Positions 41,878 to 53,110 of a stretch of 64,000 bases of DNA are shown piece after piece. Origin of the DNA: Oscillospiraceae bacterium (GTDB taxonomy: Bacteria; Bacillota; Clostridia; UBA1212; UBA1255); assembly GCA_015069185.1 (NCBI GenBank), contig SVJB01000001.1, positions 141,037-205,036 of the forward strand, read 5' to 3'. The notes beneath the pieces were generated by a model that made no database searches, was not told the origin of the DNA, and worked only from the letters and a program-made list of their open reading frames with translations. How positions within the stretch are numbered: the stretch's first letter is position 1; every line of letters starts with the position of its first letter. The position numbers were made by a program, and so were the translations under genes.

Positions 41878-44243
41878 AAAAGACGTTAAAAATACTTGAA
41901 TTTGACCAGATAATTAATAAAATTACCAGCCTTACTACTTGTGAGATTGCGAGAAGTTATGCATCGGAGTGTATGCCTCTTACAGATAAAGAAGAGATAG
42001 AAAAGCTCTTAAATGAAGTTGATGATGCATGTGTTATTTTATCACGCAAAGGAATGCCGCCCTTAGCCGGTATTAAGGATATACGATATTCTGTCAAGAG
42101 AGCTGTAAGTGGCAGTGTGCTGAGTCCGGCAGAACTTATGTCAATAAGCGCTGTACTCAGAGCCACAGGCAGGACTATTGATTATTGCAATAGTGCCGCT
42201 CAGGATATTGAGAATAGCGTGTCTGCGTATATTTATAGATTAGTTGAAGATAGATATCTGATGAGCGAGATTACAAGATGTATTCTTTCTGAAGATGAAA
42301 TTGCTGATGATGCCAGTCCTGCTTTATTCAGTATAAGAAAACAAATTGCACACACACAGAATCAGATCAAAGATAAATTGAATGAGATGATCCGTTCGTC
42401 TCAGTATTCAAAGGCAATTCAAGATAATATTGTTACTGTACGAGCTGACAGATATTGCATTCCGGTAAAGGCCGAGTACAAATCGTCTTTTGATGGACTT
42501 GTACACGACACATCATCTTCCGGACAGACTGTTTTTATTGAACCTGCTTTTGTTGTTGAAGCAAATAATAAAATAAGACAGCTAAGAGGAGAAGAAAGCA
42601 GGGAAATCGAGAGGATTCTTGCAGAACTTTCTGCTATGACAGCACAAAGCGAAGAGATAATCATTTGTGATTGTGAAGTGTTATCATATCTTGATTTTCT
42701 GTTTGCCAAGGCTCGTTATGCACTTGATATAAAGGGCGCTAAGCCTGTGATTAATGAAACAGGTAAGATTAATTTAATCAATGCAAGGCACCCTTTGATT
42801 GACAAGAACAAAGTAGTCCCAACAACCTTTTATTTAGATAGCGGCGAAGCGATGGTTATCACAGGGCCAAATACGGGAGGAAAGACAGTAACGCTCAAAA
42901 CTGTTGGATTGCTTACCTGCATGATGCAGGCAGGTTTGTTGATACCGGCAGATGAAAAGTCAGAATTATCCATTTATACCGGCATATTTGCTGATATCGG
43001 TGATGAACAAAGCATTGCTCAAAGCCTCAGTACCTTTTCATCACATATGAAAAATATTGTTGAGATTTTATCTGAATGCGATTACAGAAGCCTTATATTA
43101 TTTGATGAGCTTGGTGCCGGTACAGATCCTACAGAAGGATCATGCTTAGCTATATCAATATTAGAATGTGCGCATCAAATGGGAGCGACTGTGGTAGCTA
43201 CTACCCATTATAGTGAACTCAAAGTATATGCATCTACAACAAAAGGATTTATAAACAGTTGTTGTGAATTTGATGTAGAAAAATTAGCGCCAACATATAG
43301 ATTGCTTATTGGAGTGCCTGGTAAGAGTAACGCATTTGCAATCTCACAGAAACTTGGTCTTGATCCGCAGATAATCTCCAGAGCAAAGGAATTTCTAACA
43401 GGAGAAGATCTTCGCTTTGAAGATATGCTTCAAGATATAGAACGCAATAGACTTGAGATAGAGCGTGCAAGAAGCGAAGCTGCCCGTTTACGTATTGAAT
43501 CTGAACAAATGACTGAAAATATACGTAAAGAAATGGAAAAGCTTGATAACAAGAAAGACGAGATTATTCTCAAGGCTCGTGAAGATGCTCAGAAGATAGT
43601 AAATAAAGCTAAGGTCAGTGCTGATAAAATGCTTTCTGAGATTCGTAAGGCTCAGGTAAATGTTAATAACGGAGCTCTCAAAGATGCTCAAAACGCAAAA
43701 GCACAATTCATGCAGGATACAGACGATATTAATAGTGGTATTAAAATCAGTGATGATAGATATGCACAGATGCCAGTACCAAAGACACTCAGAGAAGGCG
43801 AGAGTGTACGTATTATAAGTATTGCAGCCAATGGTACAGTTCTCAAAGCACCAAACAAGAACGGAGAATGCTATGTACAGGCGGGAATTATGAAGCTTTA
43901 TTTACCTCTTAGTGATTTAAGACCGCTTAAAGACGATTCCGGTGAAAAGGTTCAAGCCGCCGGTAGTAAACAAGCGGCTCCGTCAATGAGAGCAATGAAT
44001 ATAAAATCAGAGCTTGATGTAAGAGGCACCACTGTAGATGAAGCTATTACAATGATTGAAAGACACTTAAGCGATGCACATCTGGCACATCAGGATCGTT
44101 TCACAGTAATACATGGAAAAGGTACAGGAGCGCTGCGAAAGGGAATACACAAATATTTATCAGGAAATAAAACAATCAAGTCATTCAGAATCGGAGAATA
44201 CGGTGAAGGTGACGCAGGTGTTACAGTAATACAATTAAGATAA
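41868..44243 (+). CDS. mutS2: Endonuclease MutS2
   Basis: [17 protein letters not shown] Walker [23 protein letters not shown]-terminal Smr domain [20 protein letters not shown]...[17 protein letters not shown] start at 41868 with GGAGGAG upstream (ORF track 41808). Confidence 0.96.
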   Translation: MLLEKTLKILEFDQIINKITSLTTCEIARSYASECMPLTDKEEIEKLLNEVDDACVILSRKGMPPLAGIKDIRYSVKRAVSGSVLSPAELMSISAVLRATGRTIDYCNSAAQDIENSVSAYIYRLVEDRYLMSEITRCILSEDEIADDASPALFSIRKQIAHTQNQIKDKLNEMIRSSQYSKAIQDNIVTVRADRYCIPVKAEYKSSFDGLVHDTSSSGQTVFIEPAFVVEANNKIRQLRGEESREIERILAELSAMTAQSEEIIICDCEVLSYLDFLFAKARYALDIKGAKPVINETGKINLINARHPLIDKNKVVPTTFYLDSGEAMVITGPNTGGKTVTLKTVGLLTCMMQAGLLIPADEKSELSIYTGIFADIGDEQSIAQSLSTFSSHMKNIVEILSECDYRSLILFDELGAGTDPTEGSCLAISILECAHQMGATVVATTHYSELKVYASTTKGFINSCCEFDVEKLAPTYRLLIGVPGKSNAFAISQKLGLDPQIISRAKEFLTGEDLRFEDMLQDIERNRLEIERARSEAARLRIESEQMTENIRKEMEKLDNKKDEIILKAREDAQKIVNKAKVSADKMLSEIRKAQVNVNNGALKDAQNAKAQFMQDTDDINSGIKISDDRYAQMPVPKTLREGESVRIISIAANGTVLKAPNKNGECYVQAGIMKLYLPLSDLRPLKDDSGEKVQAAGSKQAAPSMRAMNIKSELDVRGTTVDEAITMIERHLSDAHLAHQDRFTVIHGKGTGALRKGIHKYLSGNKTIKSFRIGEYGEGDAGVTVIQLR

Positions 44244-44268
44244 TTATTGATATGTTTTGGAGGAGAAA

Positions 44269-45852
44269 ATGTTAGAAACAATTGATCTTGAACTGCAATT
44301 TGGTGGCAGAACACTATTTAAGCACGCAGATCTTAAATTTACACCGGGCAATTGCTATGGGATTATAGGTGCTAACGGCGCCGGAAAATCCACTTTCTTA
44401 AAGATTTTATCAGGTGATGTAGAGGCTACAAGTGGCAGGGTTGTCAAATCAGAAACAGACAGAATGTCAGTTCTTAAACAAGATCACTATGCTTTTGATG
44501 ATGTGACTGTACTCAGATGTGTACTTATGGGCAACCAGGAACTTTGCGATATAATGGACGAAAAAGAAATTTTATACGCAAAGGATAATATGACAGATGC
44601 AGAAGGAATTCGTCTTTGCGAGCTTGAAGATCGTTTTATGGAAATTGATGGTTGGAGTGCAGAGAGTAACGCAGAGATTCTCTTGAATGATCTTGGTATA
44701 ACAGGTGAATACCATTATATGCTTATGAAAGATATTCCGGGAAGTATGAAAGTCAAAGTTCTCTTAGCTCAGGCATTATTTGGCAATCCTGACATACTAC
44801 TTATGGACGAGCCTACAAACAACCTTGATCTTGCTACTATAAGCTGGCTTGAAGAGTATATTATCAATCTTGATTCTATTGTACTTGTTGTATCACATGA
44901 CAGACATTTTCTTAATAAAATTTGTACATATACAGTCGATGTTGACTTTGGTAAGATAACAATGCTCAGCGGTAACTATGACTTCTGGTATTCATATACA
45001 CAGTTAAGACAGCGTCAGATTAAGGAACAGAATAAGAAAGCTGAACAGAAAATACGTGAAATGCAGGAATTTATATCACGCTTCAGTGCGAATGCTTCTA
45101 AATCAAAACAAGCAACCAGTCGTAAGAAAATTCTTGAAAATATTAATATAGAAGAAATGCCTGTTTCATCACGAAAGTTCCCATATGTTGCATTCAAACC
45201 GGACAGAAACATTGGAAACGAATTGCTTACGGTTGAGAATCTTACTAAAATGTATGACGGAAAGAAAATACTTGATGATGTTAGCTTTACATTGCACCCA
45301 GGGGACAAAGTTGCATTTGTTGGCAGTGACCCTATTGCAATCACTACGCTTTTTAACATTTTATTTGAAGAGGATACAGCAGACAGCGGTAGCTTCAAAT
45401 GGGGTGTCACAACGACAAGATCATACGTACCAGCTGATAATTCTGCTTTCTTCGAAGATTGTCCGGATACATTAGTTGATTGGATAAGACGTCACTCTAC
45501 ACTTACTTTTGAATCAGATGTAAGAGCAATACTTGGTAGAATGCTTTTCTCAGGTGATGAAGTAAATAAGAAGGTTAGCGTTTTATCAGGAGGCGAAAAG
45601 GTTCGATGTATGTTATGTAAAGCGATGCTTTCCGGCGCTAATGTAATCTTACTCGATGAGCCTACCAACCATCTTGATCTTGAATCAATAGAGGAACTTA
45701 ATGACGCTTTGATCAGGTTTGAAGGATCAGTTCTTTTCACCTCAGCAGACCATCAGTTTGTACAGACAATTGCGAATAGAATTATTGATTTGACTCCGGG
45801 ACAATTTGCTGATAAACAGATGACTTATGATGAGTATCTCGAATTAAACTAA
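44269..45852 (+). CDS. ABC-F family ATP-binding protein (YkpA/YbiT-like)
   Basis: Two NBDs on one chain with no TM domain; NBD1 GANGAGKSTFLKIL and LLMDEPTNNLD, NBD2 LSGGEKVRCMLCKAML and ILLDEPTNHLD. Confidence 0.92.
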   Translation: MLETIDLELQFGGRTLFKHADLKFTPGNCYGIIGANGAGKSTFLKILSGDVEATSGRVVKSETDRMSVLKQDHYAFDDVTVLRCVLMGNQELCDIMDEKEILYAKDNMTDAEGIRLCELEDRFMEIDGWSAESNAEILLNDLGITGEYHYMLMKDIPGSMKVKVLLAQALFGNPDILLMDEPTNNLDLATISWLEEYIINLDSIVLVVSHDRHFLNKICTYTVDVDFGKITMLSGNYDFWYSYTQLRQRQIKEQNKKAEQKIREMQEFISRFSANASKSKQATSRKKILENINIEEMPVSSRKFPYVAFKPDRNIGNELLTVENLTKMYDGKKILDDVSFTLHPGDKVAFVGSDPIAITTLFNILFEEDTADSGSFKWGVTTTRSYVPADNSAFFEDCPDTLVDWIRRHSTLTFESDVRAILGRMLFSGDEVNKKVSVLSGGEKVRCMLCKAMLSGANVILLDEPTNHLDLESIEELNDALIRFEGSVLFTSADHQFVQTIANRIIDLTPGQFADKQMTYDEYLELN

Positions 45853-45918
45853 AGAAAAATATAACTTTACAGAAGTAAGAAAAGCCTTGTATGAAGTTCA
45901 TTATGAAGAAATAAAATA

Positions 45919-45947
45919 TTGACATAAACTTTCTTCTGGCGTAACAT
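45919..45947 (+). promoter_or_regulatory. Candidate promoter for aspS
   Basis: TTGACA-N17-TAACAT. Confidence 0.6.
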
Positions 45948-45980
45948 TATAAGGTTAAATCTATTGAGGAAGGTGTTATC

Positions 45981-47780
45981 ATGGCACAGTTCATGAATGG
46001 TATAAAGAGAACAAATTATTGCGGCGAGGTTACAAAAGCAAATGTTAATCAGACCGTTGTACTTACAGGTTGGGTGGCTAAGGTTCGTAACCTTGGAGGC
46101 CTTATGTTTATATGGCTTCGTGACAGAACAGGACGTATTCAATTGTTTTTCAACGAAGATACAGACAAGGAACTCTTTGAACTGGCAGCTAATGTTAAGA
46201 ATGAGTATGTTGTCGCAGTCGAAGGTATTGTTTGTGCACGTAACGAAGCTGATGTTAATAAAGATATGAAAACAGGTGAGATTGAGGTTAAGGTTACAAA
46301 ACTTGTAGTACTTAATGAAGCAAAATTGCCACCCTTTCACATTGAGGACAAGGCTAACATCAGTGATGTTAATCGTCTCAAATATAGATATCTTGACTTA
46401 AGACGTCCGTCTATGCAAAATATAATTTTAATGCGTCATAAGATTGCAAAGATTGCCAGAGATTATTATGACGAAAATGGATTTATTGAAGTTGAGACTC
46501 CGATTCTTACCAAGAGTACACCGGAGGGGGCGCGCGACTATCTTGTACCAAGTCGTGTTCATCCTTCAAAGTTCTACGCATTACCACAGTCTCCGCAAAT
46601 ATTCAAACAACTTCTTATGGTAGCCGGCTTTGACAGATATATGCAAATCGCAAAGTGCTTCCGTGATGAGGATCTTCGTGCGGACAGACAGCCTGAATTT
46701 ACACAGATAGACTTAGAGATGTCTTTTGTTGATATAGATGATGTTATTACAATTAACGAAGGATTTATGGCACGGGTATTTAAGGAAGTACTTGGCGTTG
46801 AACTTAAGACACCGTTCTTGCGCATGTCATATGCAGATGCAATGACAAAATATGGTTCAGACAAGCCTGATATCAGATTTGGTTATGAGCTAATTGATCT
46901 GGCTGATACACTGACAAACTGCGGATTTAAAGTATTTAGTGATGCGCTGGCAAATGGCGGAGCTGTGAAGGCTGTATGTTTCCCTGCAGGACATTATTCC
47001 AGAAAAGAAATTGATAAGTTAGGTGAATTTGTTAAGACTCACGGTGGGTCAGGTCTTGCATGGATTGTTGTTGGTGAGAATAACGAGATCAGAACATCTT
47101 TAGGTAAAGTTCTCACACCAGATGAGATCAGCGCTGTGGTTGCAAAATGCGAGGCAAAGCCAGGTGACCTGATTTGTATCGTTTCGGGTAAAACAAACGT
47201 CGTTTACACAGTTTTAGGCGCTTTGAGATGCGAACTTGCAAATAAACTCGGTCTTATTCCTGAAAATGAATTTGCATTCCTGTGGATTACAGAATTTCCT
47301 CAGTTTGAATACTCAGAAGAAGAAAACAGATATGTTGCAGTACACCACCCATTTACATCTCCTATGGAGCAGGATATCGACAGAATCGAATCTGATCCCG
47401 GTAGCGTAAGAGCAAAAGCCTATGATATTGTTCTCAACGGTTACGAACTTGGTGGCGGTAGTATCAGAATACATGACAGTGAGCTTCAGGGCAGAATGTT
47501 TAAGGCACTTGGATTATCCGACGAAGATGTTTCTGAGCGGTTCGGATTCCTTATTGAGGCCTTCAAATATGGCACACCACCTCATGGCGGTATGGCATAT
47601 GGTCTGGATAGACTCTGTATGCTTATGGCCGGAGCTACAAATATCAGAGATACAATTGCGTTCCCAAAAGTACAGAATGCTTCATGTCTCATGTCCGGTG
47701 CTCCTGACTTTGTAGATGATATTCAGGTAAAAGATTTGCATATTTCAATAAACAAAGAGGACGTAAAGGTTGAAGAATAA
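45981..47780 (+). CDS. aspS: Aspartate--tRNA ligase (bacterial type)
   Basis: VVLTGWVAKVRNLGGLMFIWLRDRTGRIQLFF; FIEVETPILTKSTPEGARDYLVPSR; PPHGGMAYGLDRLCMLMAG. Confidence 0.98.
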   Translation: MAQFMNGIKRTNYCGEVTKANVNQTVVLTGWVAKVRNLGGLMFIWLRDRTGRIQLFFNEDTDKELFELAANVKNEYVVAVEGIVCARNEADVNKDMKTGEIEVKVTKLVVLNEAKLPPFHIEDKANISDVNRLKYRYLDLRRPSMQNIILMRHKIAKIARDYYDENGFIEVETPILTKSTPEGARDYLVPSRVHPSKFYALPQSPQIFKQLLMVAGFDRYMQIAKCFRDEDLRADRQPEFTQIDLEMSFVDIDDVITINEGFMARVFKEVLGVELKTPFLRMSYADAMTKYGSDKPDIRFGYELIDLADTLTNCGFKVFSDALANGGAVKAVCFPAGHYSRKEIDKLGEFVKTHGGSGLAWIVVGENNEIRTSLGKVLTPDEISAVVAKCEAKPGDLICIVSGKTNVVYTVLGALRCELANKLGLIPENEFAFLWITEFPQFEYSEEENRYVAVHHPFTSPMEQDIDRIESDPGSVRAKAYDIVLNGYELGGGSIRIHDSELQGRMFKALGLSDEDVSERFGFLIEAFKYGTPPHGGMAYGLDRLCMLMAGATNIRDTIAFPKVQNASCLMSGAPDFVDDIQVKDLHISINKEDVKVEE

Positions 47781-47801
47781 TTAGTCAGAAGAAGGTATTA
47801 C

Positions 47802-50800
47802 ATGCAAAATAATACATTAGCAGTAGGTCTCGACGTAGGTTCGACAACTGTTAAGGTTGTTATAATCAACAGTGAAGGCGAGATTTTATATAACAAATAT
47901 CAGAGACACTATTCAGACATCAGAAGAACAATTTATGATGTTCTGGTTGAAGCGTTAGAACTTTATAAAGATTGTCGGGCTACATTTACAGTTACAGGCT
48001 CAGGTGGTATGTTGGTGTCTCAGTGGTTAGGTCTTCCTTTTGTTCAGGAAGTGGTTGCATCTACACAGGCTGTATCCAAACTGATTCCCGAGACAGATGT
48101 TGCCATTGAGCTTGGAGGCGAGGATGCAAAGATTACATTTTTCTCAAATCCTGTAGAGCAAAGAATGAATGGTACTTGTGCAGGAGGTACAGGTGCATTT
48201 ATTGATCAAATGGCTATATTGCTTAAGACAGATGCACAAGGTCTTAATGAATATGCTAAGAAACATAAGATTATATATCCCATTGCAGCAAGATGCGGTG
48301 TATTTGCAAAGACAGACATACAGCCTTTGCTGAATGAAGGTGCATCAAAAGAAGATGTGGCAGCATCCGTTTTCCAGTCTGTTGTAAATCAGACTATAAG
48401 CGGACTTGCTTGTGGTCGCAGAATTACAGGTAAGGTTGCATTACTTGGAGGTCCTCTTAACTATTTATCAGAATTACGTGCCAGATTTATTGATACACTT
48501 GGTCTTACGGATGAGACACTTATATTTCCTAAGAATTCACATTTATTTGTTGCTCTTGGTGCCGCTTATGTTTCACAGGGAAGAAAAGGCTATGAGAGCA
48601 ATGTAAAGATTTTCAACGTATCTGATATAATTGCAAGTCTAGGTAAGGTGTTTGAACAACATGATACAGAAGTTGGTAGATTGATGCCGTTGTTTGAGAG
48701 TGATGAACAATTAGCTGCGTTCAAAGAACGTCATGCAAAGGCACAGGCTAAGCGTGGCGATTTAAGAACATATAAAGGTAATTGTTATCTTGGTATTGAT
48801 GCCGGATCTACTACGACAAAGGCTACTGTTACCGGTGAAAATGATGAAATACTTTATTCATGGTACGGAAGTAATTTTGGTAATCCATTTAAATCAGCTG
48901 CTACAATACTCAGAGACATTTATTCTATTCTGCCGGAGGATGCACATATTGTATATTCTTGCGTTACAGGATACGGCGAGGGCCTTATTAAGACAGCTCT
49001 CGGTGTTGATCACGGAGAGATTGAGACAATCGCACACTATACTGCAGCAGAGAAATTCCTGCCTGGTGTAGATTTTATTCTTGATATCGGTGGACAGGAT
49101 ATGAAATGCCTTAAGATTAAGAATGGTGTTATTCAGAGCATTATGTTAAATGAAGCTTGCTCGTCTGGTTGTGGCTCTTTTATAGAAGCTTTTGCTACTT
49201 CTCTTAGTCTTGATGTGTCTACTTTTGCCGGTGCAGCAATGAAAGCTGAAAATCCTGTTGATCTTGGCTCTCGTTGTACAGTATTCATGAATTCCAGAGT
49301 AAAACAAGCTCAGAAAGAAGGAGCAAGTGTTGCTGATATTTCTGCCGGTTTATCATACTCAGTTATCAAGAATGCTCTCACAAAGGTTATAAAAATTAAA
49401 TCTCCTGAAGAAATGGGTGATAAACTTATTGTTCAGGGTGGTACTTTCTTAAATGATGCCGTTCTAAGATGCTTTGAGATTGTTTCTGAAAGAGAAGCTG
49501 TAAGGCCTGATATTGCAGGTCTTATGGGTGCATATGGCTGTTCTCTTATAGCGCATAAGAAATATATTGAGAATACTGAGTATAAGTCAACATTGCTTAA
49601 TCGCGAAGATACTGATAAAATTTCTTGTGACATTAAGAGAGTACGATGTGGTAAATGTACCAATAATTGTTTACTTACTATAAATTGTTTCTCAAATGGC
49701 TCCAGATTTATAACAGGTAATCGTTGTGAACGTGGGTCTCTTAAAGAGTCTGAAGCCGCAAGAGAAGTTACAGATCTAAATTTATTTAAATATAAATACA
49801 ACAGATTGTTTGACTACTATAAGCCGCTGGAAGAAAAAGATGCTCCAAGAGGCACAATTGGTATACCGAGAGTACTTAATATGTATGAAAATTATCCTTT
49901 CTGGTTTACTTTTTTCACAAAGTTAGGATATCGTGTTGTTCTTTCTGACCCAAGCTCCAAAGATATATATAATCTTGGTATAGAAACAATACCAAGTGAA
50001 TCTGTTTGCTATCCTGCTAAGCTTGTACACGGACATATTGTTAACCTGCTTAACAAAGGAATTAAAACAATTTTCTATCCATCAATTCCTTATGAACATA
50101 AGGAAGATAATAAAGCAGATAACCATTATAATTGTCCTATTGTAACTTCATATCCTGAAGTAATTGCTGTTAATGTAGATAGAATCAAAGAAGAAAATAT
50201 CACATATATGAATCCTTTCTTACCAATTTTTGACAAGAAAGGTATGCTTCTGAGACTTGTTGAAGAGCTTAAGGCTTTTGACATTCCTAAGGCTGAGATA
50301 CGTGTAGCTTTAGATGAGGCTTATACAGAGAATGAGCTGTTTAAGGACGACATTCGAGGAGAAGCACAGCGTATTATAGAATTTTCAAAATCTCACGGTT
50401 ATCATATTATTTGTCTGGCCGGTAGACCGTATCATTTGGATCCGGAGATTAACCATGGTATTCCGGAACTGCTGTCTACTTATGATTTTGCAGTAATTAC
50501 TGAGGATTCAATATCTCATTTAGGAAACCTGGAGACTCCTATCAGAGTAGTTAACCAGTGGGCATATCATTCAAGACTTTACAGAGCTGCTGACTATATT
50601 AAGGTTGATCCATGCATTGACATGATACAGCTTAATTCTTTTGGATGCGGACTTGATGCAGTAACAACAGATCAAGTTGAAGAAATACTTAAATCTTCTG
50701 ATAGAATATATACTTGCTTCAAAATTGACGAAGGTAGTAATTTGGGCGCTATTAGAATAAGAGTACGCTCGCTAAAAGCGGCGCTGGAGAATAGAGACAA

Positions 50801-52076
50801 ACAAGACAGTAAAATAGGTACAACAAGGAAATATAGTTTCCCTAAGGTAACATTTACAAAGGAAATGCGTAAAAATTATACAATTCTCGCTCCACAAATG
50901 TCTCCGATACATTTTGAACTTGTGCAAACTGTTTTCAACAAGCATGGATATAATCTTGAAGTATTGCCATCCAATGACCGTAAAGCTATTGATTGGGGTC
51001 TTAAGTACGTTAATAACGATGCTTGTTTCCCATCGATTATAGTTGTGGGACAGTTTGTTGAGGCTCTCAAATCAGGAAAATATGATTTAAATAAAGTTGC
51101 TTTGTTGATTACACAAACAGGCGGAGGATGTCGTGCCACCAACTACATTGCATTTATCAGAAAAGCACTCCGCGACATGGGCCTTGATCATATACCGGTT
51201 ATATCACTTAGTGCTACCGGATTAGAGAGTAATCCGGGATTTAAGCCTACATTACCGCTACTTAACAGTGCTATTAAGGCAATTGCATACGGCGATCTAT
51301 TGATGCGTGTTTTATATAGAACTCGACCTTATGAAAGTGAACCTGGTTCTGCAAACAAATTATATGAAAAATGGAATGAAAAGTGTAAACAGGCACTTAT
51401 GAGTTCTTCTTTTGCAGTATATAGTCATACAATTCGTGATATTGTACATGATTTTGATAATTTACCGCTACGCGATGTGATGAAACCTAAAGTAGGACTG
51501 GTAGGAGAGATTCTTGTTAAGTTCCATCCTACTGCAAACAATAATATTGTTGATATTGTCGAGAGTGAAGGTGCCGAAGCTGTAATGCCCGATTTGGCAG
51601 ATTTCTTCCTGTATTGTGCTTATGGTTCTATTGAGAAGAGAGTTAGGCTAAAGCAAAGCAGGACTGCCGAGAAAGTCGCGAGAATTGTAATTTCATATAT
51701 AGAACGTTACCGCAAACCTATGAGAAAATACTTAGCACAGAGTAATCGTTTTGATCCGCCACCATCAATATATGAGCTGGCAGATCTGGCTAAGGATGTT
51801 TTATCATTATCACATAATACAGGCGAAGGTTGGTTCCTTACTGCAGAAATGCTTGAGTTGATTCACAGCGGCGCTTCAAATATCGTATGTATGCAGCCAT
51901 TTGCATGCTTACCAAATCATGTGACAGGAAAGGGTATGATTAAGGAGTTACGTCGGCAACATCCTAAAGCAAACATTGTGGCAGTTGACTATGATCCTGG
52001 TGCCAGTGAAGTTAACCAGTTAAACAGAATTAGACTCATGATGTCTGCTGCGTTTGATAATATGGAGGAAAAATAA
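47802..52076 (+). CDS. 2-hydroxyacyl-CoA dehydratase activase-related fusion protein (two ASKHA activase domains plus C-terminal dehydratase-like region)
   Basis: GLDVGSTTVKVVIINSEG and GIDAGSTTTKATVTGEN; ELGGEDAKITFF..GTCAGGTGAFIDQMA and DIGGQDMKCLKI..EACSSGCGSFIEAFA. Confidence 0.93.
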   Translation: MQNNTLAVGLDVGSTTVKVVIINSEGEILYNKYQRHYSDIRRTIYDVLVEALELYKDCRATFTVTGSGGMLVSQWLGLPFVQEVVASTQAVSKLIPETDVAIELGGEDAKITFFSNPVEQRMNGTCAGGTGAFIDQMAILLKTDAQGLNEYAKKHKIIYPIAARCGVFAKTDIQPLLNEGASKEDVAASVFQSVVNQTISGLACGRRITGKVALLGGPLNYLSELRARFIDTLGLTDETLIFPKNSHLFVALGAAYVSQGRKGYESNVKIFNVSDIIASLGKVFEQHDTEVGRLMPLFESDEQLAAFKERHAKAQAKRGDLRTYKGNCYLGIDAGSTTTKATVTGENDEILYSWYGSNFGNPFKSAATILRDIYSILPEDAHIVYSCVTGYGEGLIKTALGVDHGEIETIAHYTAAEKFLPGVDFILDIGGQDMKCLKIKNGVIQSIMLNEACSSGCGSFIEAFATSLSLDVSTFAGAAMKAENPVDLGSRCTVFMNSRVKQAQKEGASVADISAGLSYSVIKNALTKVIKIKSPEEMGDKLIVQGGTFLNDAVLRCFEIVSEREAVRPDIAGLMGAYGCSLIAHKKYIENTEYKSTLLNREDTDKISCDIKRVRCGKCTNNCLLTINCFSNGSRFITGNRCERGSLKESEAAREVTDLNLFKYKYNRLFDYYKPLEEKDAPRGTIGIPRVLNMYENYPFWFTFFTKLGYRVVLSDPSSKDIYNLGIETIPSESVCYPAKLVHGHIVNLLNKGIKTIFYPSIPYEHKEDNKADNHYNCPIVTSYPEVIAVNVDRIKEENITYMNPFLPIFDKKGMLLRLVEELKAFDIPKAEIRVALDEAYTENELFKDDIRGEAQRIIEFSKSHGYHIICLAGRPYHLDPEINHGIPELLSTYDFAVITEDSISHLGNLETPIRVVNQWAYHSRLYRAADYIKVDPCIDMIQLNSFGCGLDAVTTDQVEEILKSSDRIYTCFKIDEGSNLGAIRIRVRSLKAALENRDKQDSKIGTTRKYSFPKVTFTKEMRKNYTILAPQMSPIHFELVQTVFNKHGYNLEVLPSNDRKAIDWGLKYVNNDACFPSIIVVGQFVEALKSGKYDLNKVALLITQTGGGCRATNYIAFIRKALRDMGLDHIPVISLSATGLESNPGFKPTLPLLNSAIKAIAYGDLLMRVLYRTRPYESEPGSANKLYEKWNEKCKQALMSSSFAVYSHTIRDIVHDFDNLPLRDVMKPKVGLVGEILVKFHPTANNNIVDIVESEGAEAVMPDLADFFLYCAYGSIEKRVRLKQSRTAEKVARIVISYIERYRKPMRKYLAQSNRFDPPPSIYELADLAKDVLSLSHNTGEGWFLTAEMLELIHSGASNIVCMQPFACLPNHVTGKGMIKELRRQHPKANIVAVDYDPGASEVNQLNRIRLMMSAAFDNMEEK

Positions 52077-53110
52077 TGAAGAAAACAAATCTTCTCCCAC
52101 TGATTTTAGTTGTAATAATACTAGGACTCCTTGTTGCTATAATAGTAAAGGGGACTTTAGAAAAATCAGAGAACTCTGATCCGGAAGCAACACCTTTATT
52201 ACATGTAGATATAACTGCAGGTCCTGATACCGGAGAAGATAAAGTTTTTAGATTTTCTTTTTCAGATAATGGATATTCCATTGAAGCCAGCTATGATACA
52301 GGTAATAATGTTTCAGGAATTAAATATAATTATCTGACAAAATCATATATATCAAAAGCAAAAACAACTACACGAATTGGTTTTTTGAAAATTGTAAATA
52401 GCTTTGTTCCTGAAGATATAAAACTTGATGAGGTTTTTGAACAGCCACTCAAAATTGATAGAAATCGTGACATTCTTATTTATCATGTTCACGCTTTAGA
52501 AGGATTTTGTGCTAGCGATGAAGATAAAACTAATTTGTCGATGAATGAGATTCCTGGAAATAAAAATAATGTTGTTTATCTTGGTGATATAATGAAAGAG
52601 GTTATTGAAGAAAAGACCTCTATTGATGTAATAAGGAATGCAACTGTATTTGACAGAACAGGCGGATCTGATGCTACATATTTAAGCGCATTGCCAATGC
52701 TTAATCAAGCAATCAATGAATATCAGGACATAGGATTAATTATTGATGTGCATAGAAACGCAATAGATGTTACAAAAGAAAAGTATGGTCCGGTTATTAA
52801 ATATAATAATGTTAATTACGCGCCTATTTCTTTTGTCCTTGGCATGGATTGGTCATATGAGGGTGATAGGAACAGTGATGTAAATCCATATTGGAAAGAC
52901 AATTTAAAGCTTATAATGCTGGTTGCAAAAAAATTAGAAGATCGCGTTCCGGGAATAGTAGATAATATTGGCTTGAGACGCAATCCTTATAATCAGAATA
53001 TAGCAGCAAACTCTCTATTGGTTGAGATAGGATTTGATGGCAATTTAACATCTGAGGCAGAAGCTACGGCAAGACTGCTGGCAGAAGTATTAGGGGAAAT
53101 ATATGGATAA
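52076..53110 (+). CDS. spoIIP: Stage II sporulation protein P
   Basis: [55 protein letters not shown]. Confidence 0.93.
   Translation: MKKTNLLPLILVVIILGLLVAIIVKGTLEKSENSDPEATPLLHVDITAGPDTGEDKVFRFSFSDNGYSIEASYDTGNNVSGIKYNYLTKSYISKAKTTTRIGFLKIVNSFVPEDIKLDEVFEQPLKIDRNRDILIYHVHALEGFCASDEDKTNLSMNEIPGNKNNVVYLGDIMKEVIEEKTSIDVIRNATVFDRTGGSDATYLSALPMLNQAINEYQDIGLIIDVHRNAIDVTKEKYGPVIKYNNVNYAPISFVLGMDWSYEGDRNSDVNPYWKDNLKLIMLVAKKLEDRVPGIVDNIGLRRNPYNQNIAANSLLVEIGFDGNLTSEAEATARLLAEVLGEIYG

Noticed and set aside
45853-45980. T-box riboswitch upstream of aspS
   Set aside because: Only about 128 nt, with a promoter in it (TTGACA-N17-TAACAT), no AGGGTGG-like T-box sequence and no terminator before the gene.
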